Shown here piece after piece: positions 51,379 through 52,425 of a stretch of 52,425 nt of DNA. The notes under the pieces are model-generated. The model was not told the DNA's origin and did not search any database. It was given only the letters and a program-made list of their open reading frames with translations. The translations under genes were made by a program, and so were the position numbers. The DNA is from an uncultured Bacteroidaceae bacterium (lineage in GTDB: Bacteria; Bacteroidota; Bacteroidia; Bacteroidales; Bacteroidaceae): the NCBI GenBank assembly GCA_944320785.1, contig CALUIR010000018.1, forward strand, positions 1-52,425, written 5' to 3'. Every line of letters begins with the position of its first letter. Positions within the stretch are counted from its first letter, which is position 1.

Positions 51379-51924
51379 TCAGCGGATGCCCACCCATTTA
51401 TGAGTCTGGAGGCTGAGCCGCCACAAGGGATGGGCTTTCACGTAGGCAACCACTTCCTCCGTGTTGCGGCACGAACAGGGTTGCAAGCAATGCACGGCGG
51501 CAGGCATCTTTTCATAAACGGACAAGTCCTGCCCGGTATATACAACCTTCAGTTCATCAATCCGAGTGATGCGCAAGCGGCTGCCTTCCTTGGGCGAACA
51601 GGTCACCCAATCGATATTGCCCGGCAAGGGGCAGGTGCCGTTCGTCTCAATATGCACAGACTTCCCCATCCGGTGAAGCCCTTCCACCAAACCTTCGTCC
51701 ACCTGCAAGCCGGGTTCGCCGCCCGTCAGTATGACATGCGTGGCGGGATACTTCCCGGCTTCGGCATAAATGTCCCCGTCGTCCATCCAAACCCCATCCT
51801 CATGACGGGTGTCACAAAACGGGCAGCAAAGGTTGCATCCCGCAAAGCGGATGAACACGCAAGGCGTGCCGGTGTGGAAGCCCTCTCCTTGGATGCTGTA
51901 GAATATCTCGTTAATCTTTCTCAT
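51379..51924 (-). CDS. queE: 7-Carboxy-7-deazaguanine synthase (radical SAM)
   Basis: The 181 residues start [15 protein letters not shown] and have the radical-SAM C-x3-C-x2-C motif in [13 protein letters not shown], plus [12 protein letters not shown]. QueE rearranges carboxytetrahydropterin to CDG in queuosine synthesis. It overlaps queD by 14 bp. A longer open frame to 52035 lies inside queD and is rejected. Confidence 0.95.
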   Translation of the reverse strand: MRKINEIFYSIQGEGFHTGTPCVFIRFAGCNLCCPFCDTRHEDGVWMDDGDIYAEAGKYPATHVILTGGEPGLQVDEGLVEGLHRMGKSVHIETNGTCPLPGNIDWVTCSPKEGSRLRITRIDELKVVYTGQDLSVYEKMPAAVHCLQPCSCRNTEEVVAYVKAHPLWRLSLQTHKWVGIR

Positions 51925-52243
51925 ACCATGCCATGTTGTTCTCCGATTCCTGCACCTCCACCTTGTAACACTGCGGCACCTGCTCGCAAACCCACCGGGC
52001 AATGTTCTCCGCCGTCGGGTTAAACGGCAGCACATCGTTCAGGTTCTTATGATCCAATTTGTCTTTCACCGCTTCCTTGACGGAAGAAAAATCCACTACC
52101 ATCCCGTCCTTGTTCAACGTCTCCGCCCTACAATAAACGGTAATCACCCAATTATGGCCGTGCAATTCCTCGCATTTGCTGCGATAAGGCAGATGCAACC
52201 GATGGGATGCCGATATTTCAATTCGCTTTCTGACTGTGTACAT
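51911..52243 (-). CDS. queD: 6-Carboxytetrahydropterin synthase
   Basis: The 110 residues have the zinc-binding histidines (ISASHRLH and ELHGHNW) and the catalytic block LDHKNLND of the QueD family, and PFNPTAENIARWV. It makes carboxytetrahydropterin, the substrate of QueE. The ATG at 52243 has AAGGAG 8 bases upstream. An upstream frame start at 52282 falls in a terminator. Confidence 0.94.
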   Translation of the reverse strand: MYTVRKRIEISASHRLHLPYRSKCEELHGHNWVITVYCRAETLNKDGMVVDFSSVKEAVKDKLDHKNLNDVLPFNPTAENIARWVCEQVPQCYKVEVQESENNMAWYEKD

Positions 52244-52282
52244 ATCCTGTCTCCTTATTCCATTTTCATCACTTTCCTGCAT

Positions 52283-52316
52283 AAAAAAAGCCGGTGCATC
52301 CCTGCAACGGCTTTTC
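52283..52316 (-). terminator. Terminator between tRNA-Pro and queD
   Basis: AAAGCCG/CGGCTTT and GCA/TGC form an imperfect hairpin followed on the minus strand by a run of T. It lies 34 bp after the tRNA. Confidence 0.8.
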
Positions 52317-52349
52317 CCATAAATATTAGTGACATTTTAAATGATATCG

Positions 52350-52424
52350 TCGGGGTGAAAGGATTCGAACCTTCGACCCCCTGCTCCCAAAGCAGGTGCG
52401 CTAACCGGACTGCGCTACACCCCG
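52350..52424 (-). tRNA. tRNA-Pro (anticodon UGG)
   Basis: The 75-base cloverleaf is complete. The acceptor stem is CGGGGTG/CACCCCG with discriminator A. The D-arm is GCGC-AGTCCGGTTA-GCGC, and the anticodon stem CCTGC/GCAGG encloses TTTGGGA (anticodon TGG). The T-arm is built around GGTTCGAATCC. No encoded CCA. It is the last feature before the window edge. Confidence 0.95.
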
Positions 52425-52425
52425 A

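Overview
The window looks like chromosomal DNA from a member of the order Bacteroidales with a GC content near 50%. The evidence is: promoters of the Bacteroidetes type (-33 TTTG, about 19-20 bp, -7 TAnnTTTG) ahead of many genes; DUF3078, TSCPD and BspA-like families; a type IX secretion sorting tail; and the rseC-rnfBCDGEA order. I cannot name the genus from sequence alone.

Region 1 (1-8990) is accessory in character and read leftward. It holds a soluble FtsK-like translocase, a 47-residue protein, a uracil-DNA-glycosylase-like protein, a truncated FtsZ-like protein, two overlapping DUF262 (GmrSD-type) genes and a DnaB-like protein that has lost its catalytic residues. Intrinsic terminators, a 42-bp perfect palindrome and a shared 39-bp direct-repeat pattern punctuate it. 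It is the best candidate here for an undescribed system, since it gathers degraded copies of replication and division proteins around DUF262 nuclease-type genes.

Region 2 (8990-30130) is mostly housekeeping: a metallophosphatase and a DEDDh exonuclease; tig-clpP; a complete biotin operon (small leader protein, bioB-A-F-G-C-D) with a terminator just before bioB and a 21-bp repeat array between bioG and bioC; pheT-yebC-TSCPD; a porin; the true dnaB; ispE; a sugar nucleotidyltransferase with galE; and a DMT exporter divergent from an AraC regulator. A probable small RNA gene lies between galE and ispE.

Region 3 (30130-36111) is the rnf operon (rseC, rnfB, C, D, G, E, A), encoding a ferredoxin:NAD+ oxidoreductase ion pump.

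Region 4 (36226-49030) encodes surface and envelope proteins: a DUF3078 protein with 22-residue repeats, a 2445-residue secreted protein (BspA LRR, FG-GAP, PKD/Fn3/Ig-like, T9SS tail), DUF456 and YitT membrane proteins, and a small lipoprotein. Its intergenic DNA is rich in repeats: two 4 x 21-bp palindromic arrays flank the giant gene, and an approximately 87-bp promoter-bearing repeat occurs once before the giant gene and twice before a likely structured small RNA.

Region 5 (49031-52425) holds gtrA, aspS, queE, queD and a tRNA-Pro(UGG).
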